Shown here piece by piece: positions 11,084 through 19,277 of a stretch of 64,000 nucleotides of DNA. The DNA comes from Guptibacillus hwajinpoensis (GTDB lineage: Bacteria > Bacillota > Bacilli > Bacillales > Guptibacillaceae): positions 266,135 through 330,134 of the forward strand of contig NZ_JAIVKU010000003.1 of assembly GCF_020524165.1 (NCBI RefSeq). The letters are read 5' to 3'. The notes below the pieces were generated by a model. The model searched no databases and was not told the DNA's origin. It saw only the letters and a list, made by a program, of their open reading frames with translations. The position numbers and the translations under genes are program-made. Every line of letters starts with the position of its first letter. The first letter of the stretch is position 1.

Positions 11084-11126
11084 AAGCGAGCAATGATAGG
11101 ACCAATCCTATCATTGCTCGCTTTTT
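11084..11126 (+). terminator. expression-platform terminator of the lysine riboswitch
   Basis: An 18-bp perfect stem (AAGCGAGCAATGATAGGA with its complement) closed by CCAA and followed by six T lies between the aptamer and the gene. It is the expected lysine-dependent attenuator. Confidence 0.92.
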
Positions 11127-11206
11127 TGCGTTCAAAGACGACGAGAAAGCTGAGGGTAGGCGTCCATTCCGGTTATGATGACCAATCATTTATTAGGAGG
11201 ATATTC

Positions 11207-12781
11207 ATGGAGAATTCAATTCTATCCATTATTCCACCACTCATCGCGTTGCTGATGGTCGTGGTGACAAGGAAAGTGCTTCCTTCTCTCGGAGTAGGCA
11301 TTATACTTGGTGCACTTATGATCAACAATTGGAGTGTGCCTGGATCACTGAAAGAGATTTATACAATTGTAAAAGGAATCTTTATTGATTCTGAAAGCGG
11401 CGGTTTGAATACGTGGAATATGTACATTATTTTCTTTTTACTATTATTAGGGATGATGACAGCTTTTATTTCAATCTCTGGTGGCAGTCGTGCATTCGGA
11501 GAATGGGCGATGAAACGCGTTAAAACACGGGTAGGCGCGCAAGTGATAACAGCGATATTTGGTATTATTATTTTTATTGATGATTACTTTAATTCACTCG
11601 CTGTTGGTAATGTAAGTCGACCGATTACGGACAGGCATAAGGTTTCACGTGCAAAGCTAGCCTACATTATTGATTCAACTGCAGCTCCAATGTGTATTAT
11701 CTCCCCAATTTCAAGCTGGGGTGCTTATATTATCGCACTTATTGGTGGGGTCTTAGCCACTCATAGCATTACAGGCGTTGGGGCATTAGAAGCGTTTATC
11801 AGAATGATTCCAATGAATTTATACGCTCTCTTTGCGCTCGCTATGGTTTTCTTTGTTAGTTACTTTGATATTAACCTGAAAGCAATGAAAGTTCATGAAG
11901 ACCGTGCGCAGAAGACTGGAGAAGTTCTTGATCCAAATCAAGGGGCTGTTCCTGGTCAAACAACGGGTCTTCCTGAAAGTGAAAAAGGAAAAGTAGCGGA
12001 TCTTGCATGGCCAATTATTATGCTGATTGCAGGAACTGTGACGTTTATGATCATTACAGGCATTCAGGCGGTAAGCGGGTCAGATACAGCGGTAACCGCC
12101 TTGTCGATTTTTGAAAACACAGATGTCGCCGCCTCTCTTCTATATGGTGGATTAATTGGGCTCGCTACATCTCTTATCTTTTTCTTTAGGAAACGAATGG
12201 GTGGAGCGGTTCTTGGTAAAGGGATATGGGAAGGCATTAAATCAATGCTTCCAGCTGTATACATTCTATTCTTTGCATGGACGCTCATTGAGATTATTGG
12301 AAGTCTAGGAACAGGGAAGTACCTTGCGGGTCTCGTAAATGACCACATTATGATTGGCTTCTTGCCTGCTATCTTATTCCTACTTGCAGGCGTCATGGCT
12401 TTTGCAACAGGTACGTCATGGGGAACGTTTGGTATTATGCTCCCAATCGCGGGAGAGATAGCTGCTGCAACGGATCCAACGTATATGCTACCAGTTCTTG
12501 CAGCGGTCCTTGCTGGCGCAGTATTTGGCGATCATTGCTCTCCTATCTCAGATACGACCATTCTTTCCTCTACAGGAGCGGGAAGCCATCATATCGATCA
12601 TGTGATGACACAGTTGCCATATGCGTTGCTTGTGGCGGGAATTTCATTACTTGGCTACCTTGTTTTAGGATTTACCGGTAGTGCGATTATTGGAGTTGTT
12701 GTAACAGCTATTTTCTTCGGAATTCTTATTTTTATGCTGAAAGCAAAATATGCCAACAGACCGGTTGAAGTGGCAGAATAA
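11207..12781 (+). CDS. lysW: NhaC-superfamily carrier, probable lysine transporter (LysW-like)
   Basis: This 524-residue polytopic membrane protein belongs to the NhaC Na+/H+ antiporter superfamily: IDDYFNSLAVG, DSTAAPMCIISPISSWG, ATGTSWGTFGIMLPIA and GDHCSPISDTT are family hallmarks. Around a dozen helices are visible. The lysine riboswitch and attenuator upstream point to lysine import rather than ion exchange; such riboswitch-linked members are called LysW in comparative genomics. I chose the ATG at 11207 because AGGAGG sits 7 nt upstream; the longer frame would run through the attenuator hairpin. Substrate is inferred from regulation, not from sequence. Confidence 0.85.
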   Translation: MENSILSIIPPLIALLMVVVTRKVLPSLGVGIILGALMINNWSVPGSLKEIYTIVKGIFIDSESGGLNTWNMYIIFFLLLLGMMTAFISISGGSRAFGEWAMKRVKTRVGAQVITAIFGIIIFIDDYFNSLAVGNVSRPITDRHKVSRAKLAYIIDSTAAPMCIISPISSWGAYIIALIGGVLATHSITGVGALEAFIRMIPMNLYALFALAMVFFVSYFDINLKAMKVHEDRAQKTGEVLDPNQGAVPGQTTGLPESEKGKVADLAWPIIMLIAGTVTFMIITGIQAVSGSDTAVTALSIFENTDVAASLLYGGLIGLATSLIFFFRKRMGGAVLGKGIWEGIKSMLPAVYILFFAWTLIEIIGSLGTGKYLAGLVNDHIMIGFLPAILFLLAGVMAFATGTSWGTFGIMLPIAGEIAAATDPTYMLPVLAAVLAGAVFGDHCSPISDTTILSSTGAGSHHIDHVMTQLPYALLVAGISLLGYLVLGFTGSAIIGVVVTAIFFGILIFMLKAKYANRPVEVAE

Positions 12782-12786
12782 TCATG

Positions 12787-12815
12787 AAACAGGAGGTGAT
12801 TCCTCCTGTTTTTTT
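12787..12815 (+). terminator. terminator after lysW
   Basis: AACAGGAGG and CCTCCTGTT form a stem with a TGATT loop, followed by seven T. Confidence 0.9.
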
Positions 12816-12889
12816 ATGTTTTTCCACAAAAATAGGGAGATTTAATTGAGAAATTGAACGATTCGTACCAAAAAAGAAAAAAGTTTGTT

Positions 12890-12918
12890 TTGACAAGGTC
12901 ATACGTACTAGATATACT
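12890..12918 (+). promoter_or_regulatory. SigA promoter of the NSS symporter operon
   Basis: TTGACA (12890-12895) and TATACT (12913-12918) are separated by 17 nt, very close to consensus. A leader of about 100 nt follows and contains a five-codon ORF (12977-12994, MVKRV) behind its own AAGGAGG. Confidence 0.8.
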
Positions 12919-13016
12919 ATAAACAAAATAATCTGAATTTACTTAAAAGTCTTAACCTTTTTCTGGAAGGAGGCTTATGGTGAAAAGGGTTTAATTTGTT
13001 CAAGGGGGTAATTCAT

Positions 13017-14543
13017 TTGGAAAATCGTGCGCAATGGGGAACAAGGGCTGGGTTTATTTTAGCCGCAGTTGGATCAGCAATAGGTTTAGGAAACATTTGG
13101 AGATTTCCGGCCGTTGCTTATGACAATGGCGGTGGGGCATTTTTTATACCTTATTTATTTGCATTACTAACAGCTGGAATTCCAATCTTAATTCTTGAAT
13201 TTACGATGGGGCATAAGTTCCGTGGATCAGCGCCGCTTTCATTCTTTAGAATGAATAAAAAAATGGAATGGCTAGGCTGGTGGGGCGTTATTGTTGCCTT
13301 TGTAATTTCGACATACTACGCAGTCATTATTGCGTGGGCGATCTCGTATAGCTACTTTGCTTTTAATCAGAGTTGGGGAACAGACACAGAAACATTTCTC
13401 TTTAACGATTACTTAAAGTTAACGGTTGATCCGGGACAAACAGGTAGTATCGTACCTGGCGTTTTCATTCCGTTAATAGCCGTGTGGATCATCACATTAG
13501 GTGTTCTTCTTGCAGGTGTTAAAAAAGGAATTGAGCGTGCAAACAAAATTTTTATTCCTACATTAATTGTTCTTTTCTTAATTATCGTGATTCGCGCAGT
13601 AACGCTTCCTGGTGCTGCTGAAGGGCTAAATGCTTTCTTCACACCAAATTTCGATAGTATTACGTCTGGTAGCGTTTGGGTTGCAGCATATGGTCAAATA
13701 TTCTTCAGTTTATCCATTGCTTTTGCTATTATGATTACTTATTCGAGTTACTTACCTAAGAAATCAGATATTACGAATAACGCATTCATTACAGGATTTG
13801 GTAACTCTGCATTTGAACTTCTTGCAGGTATTGGGGTTTTCTCTGCACTAGGCTTTATGGCTCAACAACAGGGTCTTAGCGTTGGTGAAGTTGTGAGCGG
13901 TGGGGTAGGACTAGCTTTCGTCGTCTTCCCACAAATTATTAATGAATTCCCAGCGCTGAACGGTTTGTTTGGTTTCCTTTTCTTTGCATCTCTCGTACTA
14001 GCTGGATTGTCTTCACTCATTTCCATTTCAGAAACTTACGTTGCTGGGGTTTCTGAGAAGTTCGGAATTTCTCGTACAAAAGCTGTTTTGATTGGTGGAG
14101 GAGTTTCTTCTATTATCTCGATTTTATTTGCGACACAGGGCGGATTGTTCTTCCTTGATGCAGCGGATTACTTCATTAACCAATTCGGAATTGCGTTTGT
14201 AGGACTTGTTGAAGTCGTCGTTGTGGCATGGGTGCTTCGTGAGCTTAATACGCTTGAATCACATGCGAACGGGATCTCCGACATTTCACTAAAATACTGG
14301 TGGAAAGCTTGTCTAGGTGTTATAACACCACTCGTTCTTGGATACATGATGTTTGATCTGTTTAAAACAAATCTACTTCGTCAATTCGATACAGCATCTG
14401 GTAACTATGGTGATTACTCAAATGGCTTTATCCTATATAGCGGCTGGGCTGTTGCAGGGTTCGCTCTTCTGGTTGGAATTCTATTCAGCCTAAAGAAATG
14501 GGATGCGAAAGCAGAACAGCAAAAGTACAAGGAGGTAAGCTAA
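13017..14543 (+). CDS. neurotransmitter:sodium symporter family transporter (MetP-like)
   Basis: The protein (about 508 residues) has the NSS fold with the first helix AAVGSAIGLGNIWRFP and about 12 helices; TYSSYLPK in the middle is also typical. NSS proteins couple Na+ to amino acid uptake. Because a MetS-type small subunit follows 1 nt after the stop, methionine or alanine is a reasonable substrate (inference from MetPS systems). The TTG at 13017 is preferred: the AAGGGGG at about 13003-13008 is spaced 8 nt from it, whereas the upstream in-frame TTG has no site. Confidence 0.85.
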   Translation: MENRAQWGTRAGFILAAVGSAIGLGNIWRFPAVAYDNGGGAFFIPYLFALLTAGIPILILEFTMGHKFRGSAPLSFFRMNKKMEWLGWWGVIVAFVISTYYAVIIAWAISYSYFAFNQSWGTDTETFLFNDYLKLTVDPGQTGSIVPGVFIPLIAVWIITLGVLLAGVKKGIERANKIFIPTLIVLFLIIVIRAVTLPGAAEGLNAFFTPNFDSITSGSVWVAAYGQIFFSLSIAFAIMITYSSYLPKKSDITNNAFITGFGNSAFELLAGIGVFSALGFMAQQQGLSVGEVVSGGVGLAFVVFPQIINEFPALNGLFGFLFFASLVLAGLSSLISISETYVAGVSEKFGISRTKAVLIGGGVSSIISILFATQGGLFFLDAADYFINQFGIAFVGLVEVVVVAWVLRELNTLESHANGISDISLKYWWKACLGVITPLVLGYMMFDLFKTNLLRQFDTASGNYGDYSNGFILYSGWAVAGFALLVGILFSLKKWDAKAEQQKYKEVS

Positions 14544-14544
14544 T

Positions 14545-14649
14545 ATGGGTGGTAGCGCGATCTTTATGATGATTGTTGGAATGGTCATTATCTGGGGAGG
14601 ACTTGCAGCAAGTATTCTAAATGCTGTTCGAGTTTCCAAAAAACAATAA
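14545..14649 (+). CDS. MetS-like small subunit of the NSS transporter (34 aa)
   Basis: A 34-residue frame begins 1 nt after the transporter stop and has an AAGGAGG inside the transporter's last codons. It encodes a single hydrophobic helix (IFMMIVGMVIIWGGLAASIL) with a basic C-terminus (RVSKKQ). That is exactly the form of the MetS family, small membrane partners of NSS transporters such as MetP of Corynebacterium. It is short enough to be missed by automated gene calling. Confidence 0.85.
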   Translation: MGGSAIFMMIVGMVIIWGGLAASILNAVRVSKKQ

Positions 14650-14654
14650 AACCA

Positions 14655-14688
14655 AAAGAAGAACTAGCGCGCTAGTTCTTCTTTTTTT
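14655..14688 (+). terminator. terminator shared by metPS-like genes and lytH
   Basis: AAGAAGAACTAGC pairs with its complement and is followed by seven T on the plus strand. It lies between convergent genes, and the minus-strand lytH stop falls at its edge. Confidence 0.85.
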
Positions 14689-15670
14689 ATGATTTTTTAC
14701 GAGCTCTTTCCTGTCGTTCCCAAAGCCGTAAGGAAGGATAAGGATCATACGACCATTCGGTCCTGCCATTGTCTTTATAAATGCCATAATGGAGATGAGG
14801 AGGGAACTTACCAGCGGTTCCTTTAGGACCGTATCCTGAGCTACCTACATAACCAATAATCTCACCTGGCTGTACAACGCTCCCTTTTTCAATTCCTTTT
14901 TCAAAACCGTTTAAGTGCGCATAATAGTGATAATTACCATCAATGTCTCGTATACCTATACGCCAGCCTCCATACTCATTCCAGCCTTTTGTTTCAACGG
15001 TTCCGTAGCTTGTGGCTTTCACGCTAACACCGTAAGAAGCAAAAATATCGGTCCCTTCATGAATGCGTAGTCCACCCCAGCCGCGGCGGTCACCCCATGT
15101 ACTTCGGTAACTGTAGTTTGCGTGCAGGGGAACTGGAAACGCATGCTTATCGAGCTTTAACGTTTCAAAGCGTTTATAGACAGCACTGTTGCTTGATATG
15201 GTTCGTACCGCCTGATCGCGATGATAAAAGTCCCATAATCCAATTTGTAGGTCTTCGAACGACGTGCCGTATTTTTGCAAGAAGTCACCAATTGTATATA
15301 GAAGATCTTCATCATTCGTGCGTTCTGCTTTTCCGTCTCCGTTCCCATCGAGTCCAATGCCGCCAAAAAATGAAATCGACTCTGTGCTCGTATCCTCTTT
15401 ATTCGGATTAGCTGCGCCAGCCCATTTTTCTGGAGGGATGTAAATGGCAATCGCTCCTTTTTCGCGAGGGATATCTTTTTGGGAGCGCCTAATGCTTCTT
15501 TCATATTGATCAATAGCGGCGTAAAGATACCATGGTACCTGGGTGACAGTTTCCATCTTATGAAACAACATCATCCGTTCGTTTCTTACTTTATCTTCAT
15601 CTATTTCAGCAGATACGTTAGCTGGTATGAGAAAGAAAAGAACAAGGATAAGAAAACTATATTTTCTCAA
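14687..15670 (-). CDS. lytH: L-Ala--D-Glu endopeptidase LytH, M23 family
   Basis: LytH trims stem peptides of spore cortex peptidoglycan to single L-alanine side chains in B. subtilis. The 327-residue protein has a cleavable signal peptide (FLILVLFFLIPANVSA), a middle region, and a C-terminal M23 LytM-type domain with zinc ligands HEGTD and HLHYG. An AAAGGAG site precedes the ATG. It is divergent from lipA, matching the yunA/lytH-lipA arrangement of B. subtilis. Mother-cell expression is expected, but I could not define its promoter. Confidence 0.85.
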   Translation of the reverse strand: MRKYSFLILVLFFLIPANVSAEIDEDKVRNERMMLFHKMETVTQVPWYLYAAIDQYERSIRRSQKDIPREKGAIAIYIPPEKWAGAANPNKEDTSTESISFFGGIGLDGNGDGKAERTNDEDLLYTIGDFLQKYGTSFEDLQIGLWDFYHRDQAVRTISSNSAVYKRFETLKLDKHAFPVPLHANYSYRSTWGDRRGWGGLRIHEGTDIFASYGVSVKATSYGTVETKGWNEYGGWRIGIRDIDGNYHYYAHLNGFEKGIEKGSVVQPGEIIGYVGSSGYGPKGTAGKFPPHLHYGIYKDNGRTEWSYDPYPSLRLWERQERARKKS

Positions 15671-15853
15671 TCGTTTCTTCTCCTTTCGTTATTTGTCATT
15701 ACACTTAGTTTGCATTTCAAATCGCAAAACATTAGATCTAAATAATGGAAGGTCTAAAGTCTTAATCGTCAAGAGATTCACACTTTTTATGGAAATGGAA
15801 GGGTTATCTATGGTATTCTTTAATACAGAAAAGCGATAGGTGAGGTGATTGTA

Positions 15854-16741
15854 TTGAGTAAGAAAGAAGAGTATCTAAGAAAACCGGAATGGTTGAAAAT
15901 AAAATTAAATACGAACGAAAACTATAAAGGTCTTAAAAAGATGATGCGTGAGAAGAAACTACATACAGTCTGTGAGGAAGCGCGTTGTCCTAATATTCAT
16001 GAGTGCTGGGCAGTTCGTAAAACAGCGACCTTCATGATTCTTGGTGATGTTTGTACACGAGCATGCCGCTTTTGCGCCGTTAAAACGGGTCTTCCTACAG
16101 AGCTTGATTGGGCAGAGCCAGAGCGCGTAGCGGATTCTGTGGAACAAATGGGCTTGAAGCACGTTGTTATTACAGCTGTAGCCCGAGACGATTTAAAAGA
16201 TGGCGGCGCAGCTGTATTTGCTGAAACGGTTCGTGCTATTCGTAGAAAAAATCCTTTCTGCTCGATTGAAGTTCTTCCATCAGATATGGGTGGACAATAC
16301 GAAGCGCTTGAAACGCTTATGGATGCGAAACCGGATATTATGAACCATAATATTGAGACGGTTGAGCGTTTAACGCCAAGAGTCCGTGCACGTGCAAAAT
16401 ACCGTCGTACCCTTGAGTTTCTTCAGCGAGCAAAGGAAATGAACCCTGAGATTCCGACTAAGTCCAGTATTATGCTGGGTCTAGGAGAAACAAAAGAGGA
16501 AATCATTCAAACCCTTGATGATCTTCGTGCACACGATGTTGATATCGTCACGCTTGGACAATATTTACAACCTTCTAAAAAACATTTAAAGGTCGAAAAA
16601 TATTGGACACCTCAAGAATTTCTTGAGCTAAAGGATATCGCGTTGGAAAAAGGCTTTAAGCACTGTGAATCTGGTCCAATGGTTCGTTCTTCTTACCATG
16701 CGGATGAGCAAGTTAATGCCGCGAAACAAGCAACAAATTAA
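15854..16741 (+). CDS. lipA: lipoyl synthase LipA
   Basis: LipA is a radical SAM enzyme that inserts two sulfur atoms into protein-bound octanoyl groups. The auxiliary cluster cysteines C40, C45 and C51 ([13 protein letters not shown]), the SAM cluster motif C67, C71, C74 (VCTRACRFC) and the C-terminal RSSYHADEQ are all present. The TTG at 15854 gives [15 protein letters not shown], aligned with the B. subtilis start, with GAGGTGA 5 nt upstream. It needs Fe-S clusters, so its proximity to suf, yutI and yutM is functionally sensible. Confidence 0.97.
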   Translation: MSKKEEYLRKPEWLKIKLNTNENYKGLKKMMREKKLHTVCEEARCPNIHECWAVRKTATFMILGDVCTRACRFCAVKTGLPTELDWAEPERVADSVEQMGLKHVVITAVARDDLKDGGAAVFAETVRAIRRKNPFCSIEVLPSDMGGQYEALETLMDAKPDIMNHNIETVERLTPRVRARAKYRRTLEFLQRAKEMNPEIPTKSSIMLGLGETKEEIIQTLDDLRAHDVDIVTLGQYLQPSKKHLKVEKYWTPQEFLELKDIALEKGFKHCESGPMVRSSYHADEQVNAAKQATN

Positions 16742-16761
16742 GTCACTTTTAAATAAACTTG

Positions 16762-16792
16762 AAAAATCGGCCTGTAAAGGGCCGATTTTTTT
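16762..16792 (+). terminator. bidirectional terminator between lipA and yutC
   Basis: AAATCGGCC and GGCCGATTT form a stem with T runs on both strands, serving both convergent genes; the yutC stop codon lies at the edge. Confidence 0.88.
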
Positions 16793-17450
16793 ACTCAGAC
16801 ATCATTTCTTTTCCTTTTGTATCGTTTAACTCGTCATTCATTTCGCCTTTCATTTCACCATTCTCGTTCTCTCCATCACTTACTTTCTTCCCTTGTGGCG
16901 CTTTTTTCATCTTCGCAATGGTTTCTTCAATGCTTTTATCTAATTCACCGTTTGCAGTAGATGCATTCTGATATCGCTCGACCTCTGCAATCATTCCTTC
17001 TTCGTCGGAAACATAGACATGATAATATCTTGGAATAACCGAGAGAGCCGTTTTCTTTACTTGATCAGCTGTTGCATCACGATCTTTCGTAGTCGATTTA
17101 TAAGCAATCAGCACTTCTTCATCCGTTACGAGTGTCGCCACATCATTTACGTATGGAAGAACGATGGCCATCGATCCGATCATATCAGATAGGCGATCAC
17201 GATCAAGGTAAGCAATATTCTCAGGCTGCTTTTGAGAATTCATGTTGTTCGTATTTCTAGTGTGGCGGACGTAGCCAAATCCGCCTTTTTTGGACTTTTC
17301 CTGTGAGTCTGCGGTATTCATTCCGTACTCTTCAGGATCCGTTTTAACAGGGGTTAAATCAGCATGATCAAAGGAATCAGTCGCATTTTCTCCCTGGCAG
17401 GCAGTGATTCCTATTGCAAGCGGTAGAATAAGCAGTATGTGTTTTTTCAA
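16791..17450 (-). CDS. yutC: YhcN/YlaJ-type sporulation lipoprotein YutC
   Basis: The protein (219 residues) starts with a lipoprotein signal peptide and lipobox (LAIGITAC, Cys18). The central part, with LDRDRLSDMIGSMAIVLPYVNDVATLVTDEEVLIAY, matches the YhcN/YlaJ family of spore-associated lipoproteins. The C-terminus is very acidic and low in complexity (Glu, Asn, Lys, Met). It probably starts at TTG, with GGAGGTGA upstream. It is attached to the outer face of a membrane, likely of the forespore or spore. Confidence 0.82.
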   Translation of the reverse strand: MKKHILLILPLAIGITACQGENATDSFDHADLTPVKTDPEEYGMNTADSQEKSKKGGFGYVRHTRNTNNMNSQKQPENIAYLDRDRLSDMIGSMAIVLPYVNDVATLVTDEEVLIAYKSTTKDRDATADQVKKTALSVIPRYYHVYVSDEEGMIAEVERYQNASTANGELDKSIEETIAKMKKAPQGKKVSDGENENGEMKGEMNDELNDTKGKEMMSE

Positions 17451-17510
17451 TTCTCTTCACCTCCATACTGTTATCATGACCGAACAGAGTTTCTTTTTTC
17501 CTGGTATTAC

Positions 17511-17539
17511 TTGGACAATTCCAATAAAAAAGGTATCAT
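17511..17539 (+). promoter_or_regulatory. candidate SigA promoter of yutD
   Basis: TTGGAC (17511-17516) and TATCAT (17534-17539), 17 nt apart, lie 36 nt upstream of yutD. Confidence 0.55.
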
Positions 17540-17575
17540 TAGACTAATGAGCCCATTTGAAATGAGGGAAGTAGC

Positions 17576-17881
17576 ATGATAAAAGTGAATCAACATACGT
17601 TTGAGTTGATGAAGGATGAAAGAGAAGGCTGGAATGAAGAAGCTTTTCTTGCTCGATATAGTGAAATTCTAGATAAATACGACTACATTGTCGGTGATTG
17701 GGGATACGGTCAACTTCGATTAAAAGGATTTTTTGATGATCGCAATCAGAAAGCAACCTTTGATACAAAATTCAGTACGGTGCTGGATTATTTGTATGAA
17801 TACTGTAATTTTGGCTGTCCTTATTTTGTTTTAAAGAAACAGAAGAAGGAAAAACCAAAAAAGCAACAACAAGAAGCATAA
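17576..17881 (+). CDS. yutD: YutD, DUF1027 protein
   Basis: A 101-residue member of DUF1027, conserved in Firmicutes. The segment EAFLARYSEILDKYDYIVGDWGYGQLRLKGF is the family core, and YEYCNFGCPYF contains a Cys pair. The C-terminal tail is Lys/Gln rich. No function is established. The gene overlaps the stem of a hairpin that separates it from the converging gene. Confidence 0.88.
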   Translation: MIKVNQHTFELMKDEREGWNEEAFLARYSEILDKYDYIVGDWGYGQLRLKGFFDDRNQKATFDTKFSTVLDYLYEYCNFGCPYFVLKKQKKEKPKKQQQEA

Positions 17882-17902
17882 GCCCTTAGTAGGCTTATGC
17901 TT
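17874..17902 (+). terminator. hairpin between yutD and the converging gene
   Basis: AAGCATAAGCC and GGCTTATGCTT form an 11-bp stem. The T tract is short on the plus strand and interrupted on the minus strand, so termination efficiency is uncertain. Confidence 0.65.
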
Positions 17903-18164
17903 TGTATGGTTTTTCCGAGTCCTTTTCTGGATCATCATGTGGTGGATGTGAGCCAGGGTCCTGACGAGGTAAGTGTTGGTGTAGGTTTTTGTTTTCGTAG
18001 TTAAACGCACTATAGGAGCGCTGTCCTTCTCGCCATGGAGTCGTTTTACCAAGCTTTTTATTTACAGGGGAACCATAAGGTCCTTCTGGTGTATCTTCAG
18101 GCAGGACATAATTTCGCCCTTTCTCTACATTGGCAAAGTCTTGATACTCTTCATCATCAAACAT
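17895..18164 (-). CDS. small conserved hypothetical protein (possibly DUF3905)
   Basis: An 89-residue hydrophilic protein rich in Pro, Asp, His and Tyr, with the pattern GRNYVLPEDTPEGPYGSPVN and TPWREGQRSYSAFNYENKNLHQ. It resembles small Bacillales proteins of the DUF3905 type, which are sometimes linked to sporulation; I am not certain of that assignment. It has no signal peptide or membrane helix. Its SD (AAAGGTGG on the minus strand) lies in the 3' arm of a hairpin at 18171-18193. Confidence 0.7.
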   Translation of the reverse strand: MFDDEEYQDFANVEKGRNYVLPEDTPEGPYGSPVNKKLGKTTPWREGQRSYSAFNYENKNLHQHLPRQDPGSHPPHDDPEKDSEKPYKA

Positions 18165-18170
18165 GAATAA

Positions 18171-18193
18171 ACACCACCTTTAGAAGGTAGTGT
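18171..18193 (-). promoter_or_regulatory. hairpin sequestering the ribosome binding site of the downstream gene
   Basis: On the minus-strand transcript ACACTACCTT pairs with AAGGTGGTGT (10 pairs including G-U) around a CTA loop. The 3' arm contains the AAAGGTGG site for the gene starting at 18164. There is no T run, so it is not a terminator. Confidence 0.5.
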
Positions 18194-18213
18194 ATTCATT
18201 GCCTTATAAAATA

Positions 18214-18489
18214 TTAGTGACTTAACACTTCTCTGAGGAAGTTACGGAGTTCTTCAGCATCTTCCTCATTAAGAGAGTAAGCATGCTCAAGGTTTCCTGG
18301 CTCATTTAGATCATCGTGGCCAATAATTGCAAATTTGCCTCCTTGAATATCGAGGACTAACGATTTTCCATAAAAGCGATCTGATTTCACAATACAAAGG
18401 TCAAACCGATGATTGCTTCCCATAAAGCACACGAACCTGGCTTCAGTGGCCTCCTGTTCGTCGTAGATGAGTCGTTCATCTTCCATCAT
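18214..18489 (-). CDS. DUF3055 (SAV0927-type) protein
   Basis: A 91-residue protein with the SAV0927/DUF3055 core: ARFVCFMGSNHRFDLCIVKSDRFYGKSLVLDIQGGKFAIIGHDDL and a final acidic helix NEEDAEELRNFL. Members are widespread in Bacillales and have no known function. Two ATG codons in tandem follow an AAGGAGGGA site. It is upstream of the small gene ending at 17895 and may form an operon with it. Confidence 0.82.
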   Translation of the reverse strand: MMEDERLIYDEQEATEARFVCFMGSNHRFDLCIVKSDRFYGKSLVLDIQGGKFAIIGHDDLNEPGNLEHAYSLNEEDAEELRNFLREVLSH

Positions 18490-18570
18490 AGCTCCCTCCT
18501 TTTCTAGTTAAGGCTATCATACCATCTTATGAAGCGTTCTCAAATAAGCTTTCGTTTAAAATGTAAGCTT

Positions 18571-18599
18571 TTGCATTTGTGGTTATGATACACTATAGA
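18571..18599 (+). promoter_or_regulatory. candidate SigA promoter of yutE
   Basis: TTGCAT (18571-18576) and TATAGA (18594-18599) are 17 nt apart, 41 nt upstream of yutE. Confidence 0.6.
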
Positions 18600-18640
18600 A
18601 TAGGATTTCGATTGATTGGATTAAAGGCAGGTGTATTCAG

Positions 18641-19087
18641 ATGTATTTTGTAGATCGTAAAAAAATTGAAGAACAGCTTGTTTATTTTGATAAAATGATT
18701 GGGATATTGAAAGAAAGTTCTTTTCAAACAGAACTTCACTTACTTAGCTTAGAAAGACTTCATCATGTGTTTATTGAAAGCATGATTGACGTAGGGAATA
18801 GTATGATTGATGGATTTATCATGCGCGACCCGGGTAGTTACGAGGATATTATTGAAATCTTGTCTGATGAAAAAGTAATCTCCTCCGAAAATGCAAGGAT
18901 GCTAAAGAATGTTGTTAGCATGAGAAAACCGCTGATGCAGCAATATGTTCATCTTGACCACATAGCATTGGAACAAAACCTAAGGAACAATCTCAGTGCG
19001 CTTGAGCAGTTTCCTGATGATATAAGAAAGTACTTAACTCAAGAATTAGGTGCAGTTTCTGCTTTTCTTCCTGATCAAAATAGTTGA
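18641..19087 (+). CDS. yutE: YutE, DUF86 (HepT-like) protein
   Basis: A 148-residue all-helical DUF86 protein. HepT toxins of this fold carry an R-x4-x-H-x-Y RNase-like motif; here the corresponding region reads MRKPLMQQYVH, in which the catalytic His position is Gln, and no MNT nucleotidyltransferase gene lies next to it. A toxin role is therefore unlikely. It matches yutE of B. subtilis in position. Function unknown. Confidence 0.8.
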   Translation: MYFVDRKKIEEQLVYFDKMIGILKESSFQTELHLLSLERLHHVFIESMIDVGNSMIDGFIMRDPGSYEDIIEILSDEKVISSENARMLKNVVSMRKPLMQQYVHLDHIALEQNLRNNLSALEQFPDDIRKYLTQELGAVSAFLPDQNS

Positions 19088-19205
19088 GTTTTGGGCCAGG
19101 CAATAACTAAACTAATTCTACATTTCAAAGAAAGAAAGGTGTTTTGTGATGAAAATGATTAAGAAGCAAGCTAGAACTTTTTTCATTTCAAAACATGATA
19201 ATAGG

Positions 19206-19236
19206 AACCGCTTTCATTTATGGAAGCGGTTTTCTT
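19206..19236 (+). terminator. terminator after yutE
   Basis: AACCGCTT and AAGCGGTT form a stem with TTTTCTT behind it, ending the yutE transcript before yutF. Confidence 0.7.
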
Positions 19237-19277
19237 ATGGATTGGATAATGAATAGACTAAGGAGGATACTAAGAAA

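Noticed and set aside
11081..11206. N-terminal extension of the lysW frame
   Set aside because: These codons coincide with the riboswitch attenuator hairpin; the start with AGGAGG is at 11207.
18641..19087. HepT-type toxin of a toxin-antitoxin pair
   Set aside because: The catalytic His of the HepT RNase motif is replaced by Gln and no MNT partner gene is adjacent.
19149..19256. 35-codon ORF downstream of yutE
   Set aside because: Its second half runs through the yutE terminator hairpin (19206-19236), so it is most likely fortuitous, although the start has an AAAGG site.
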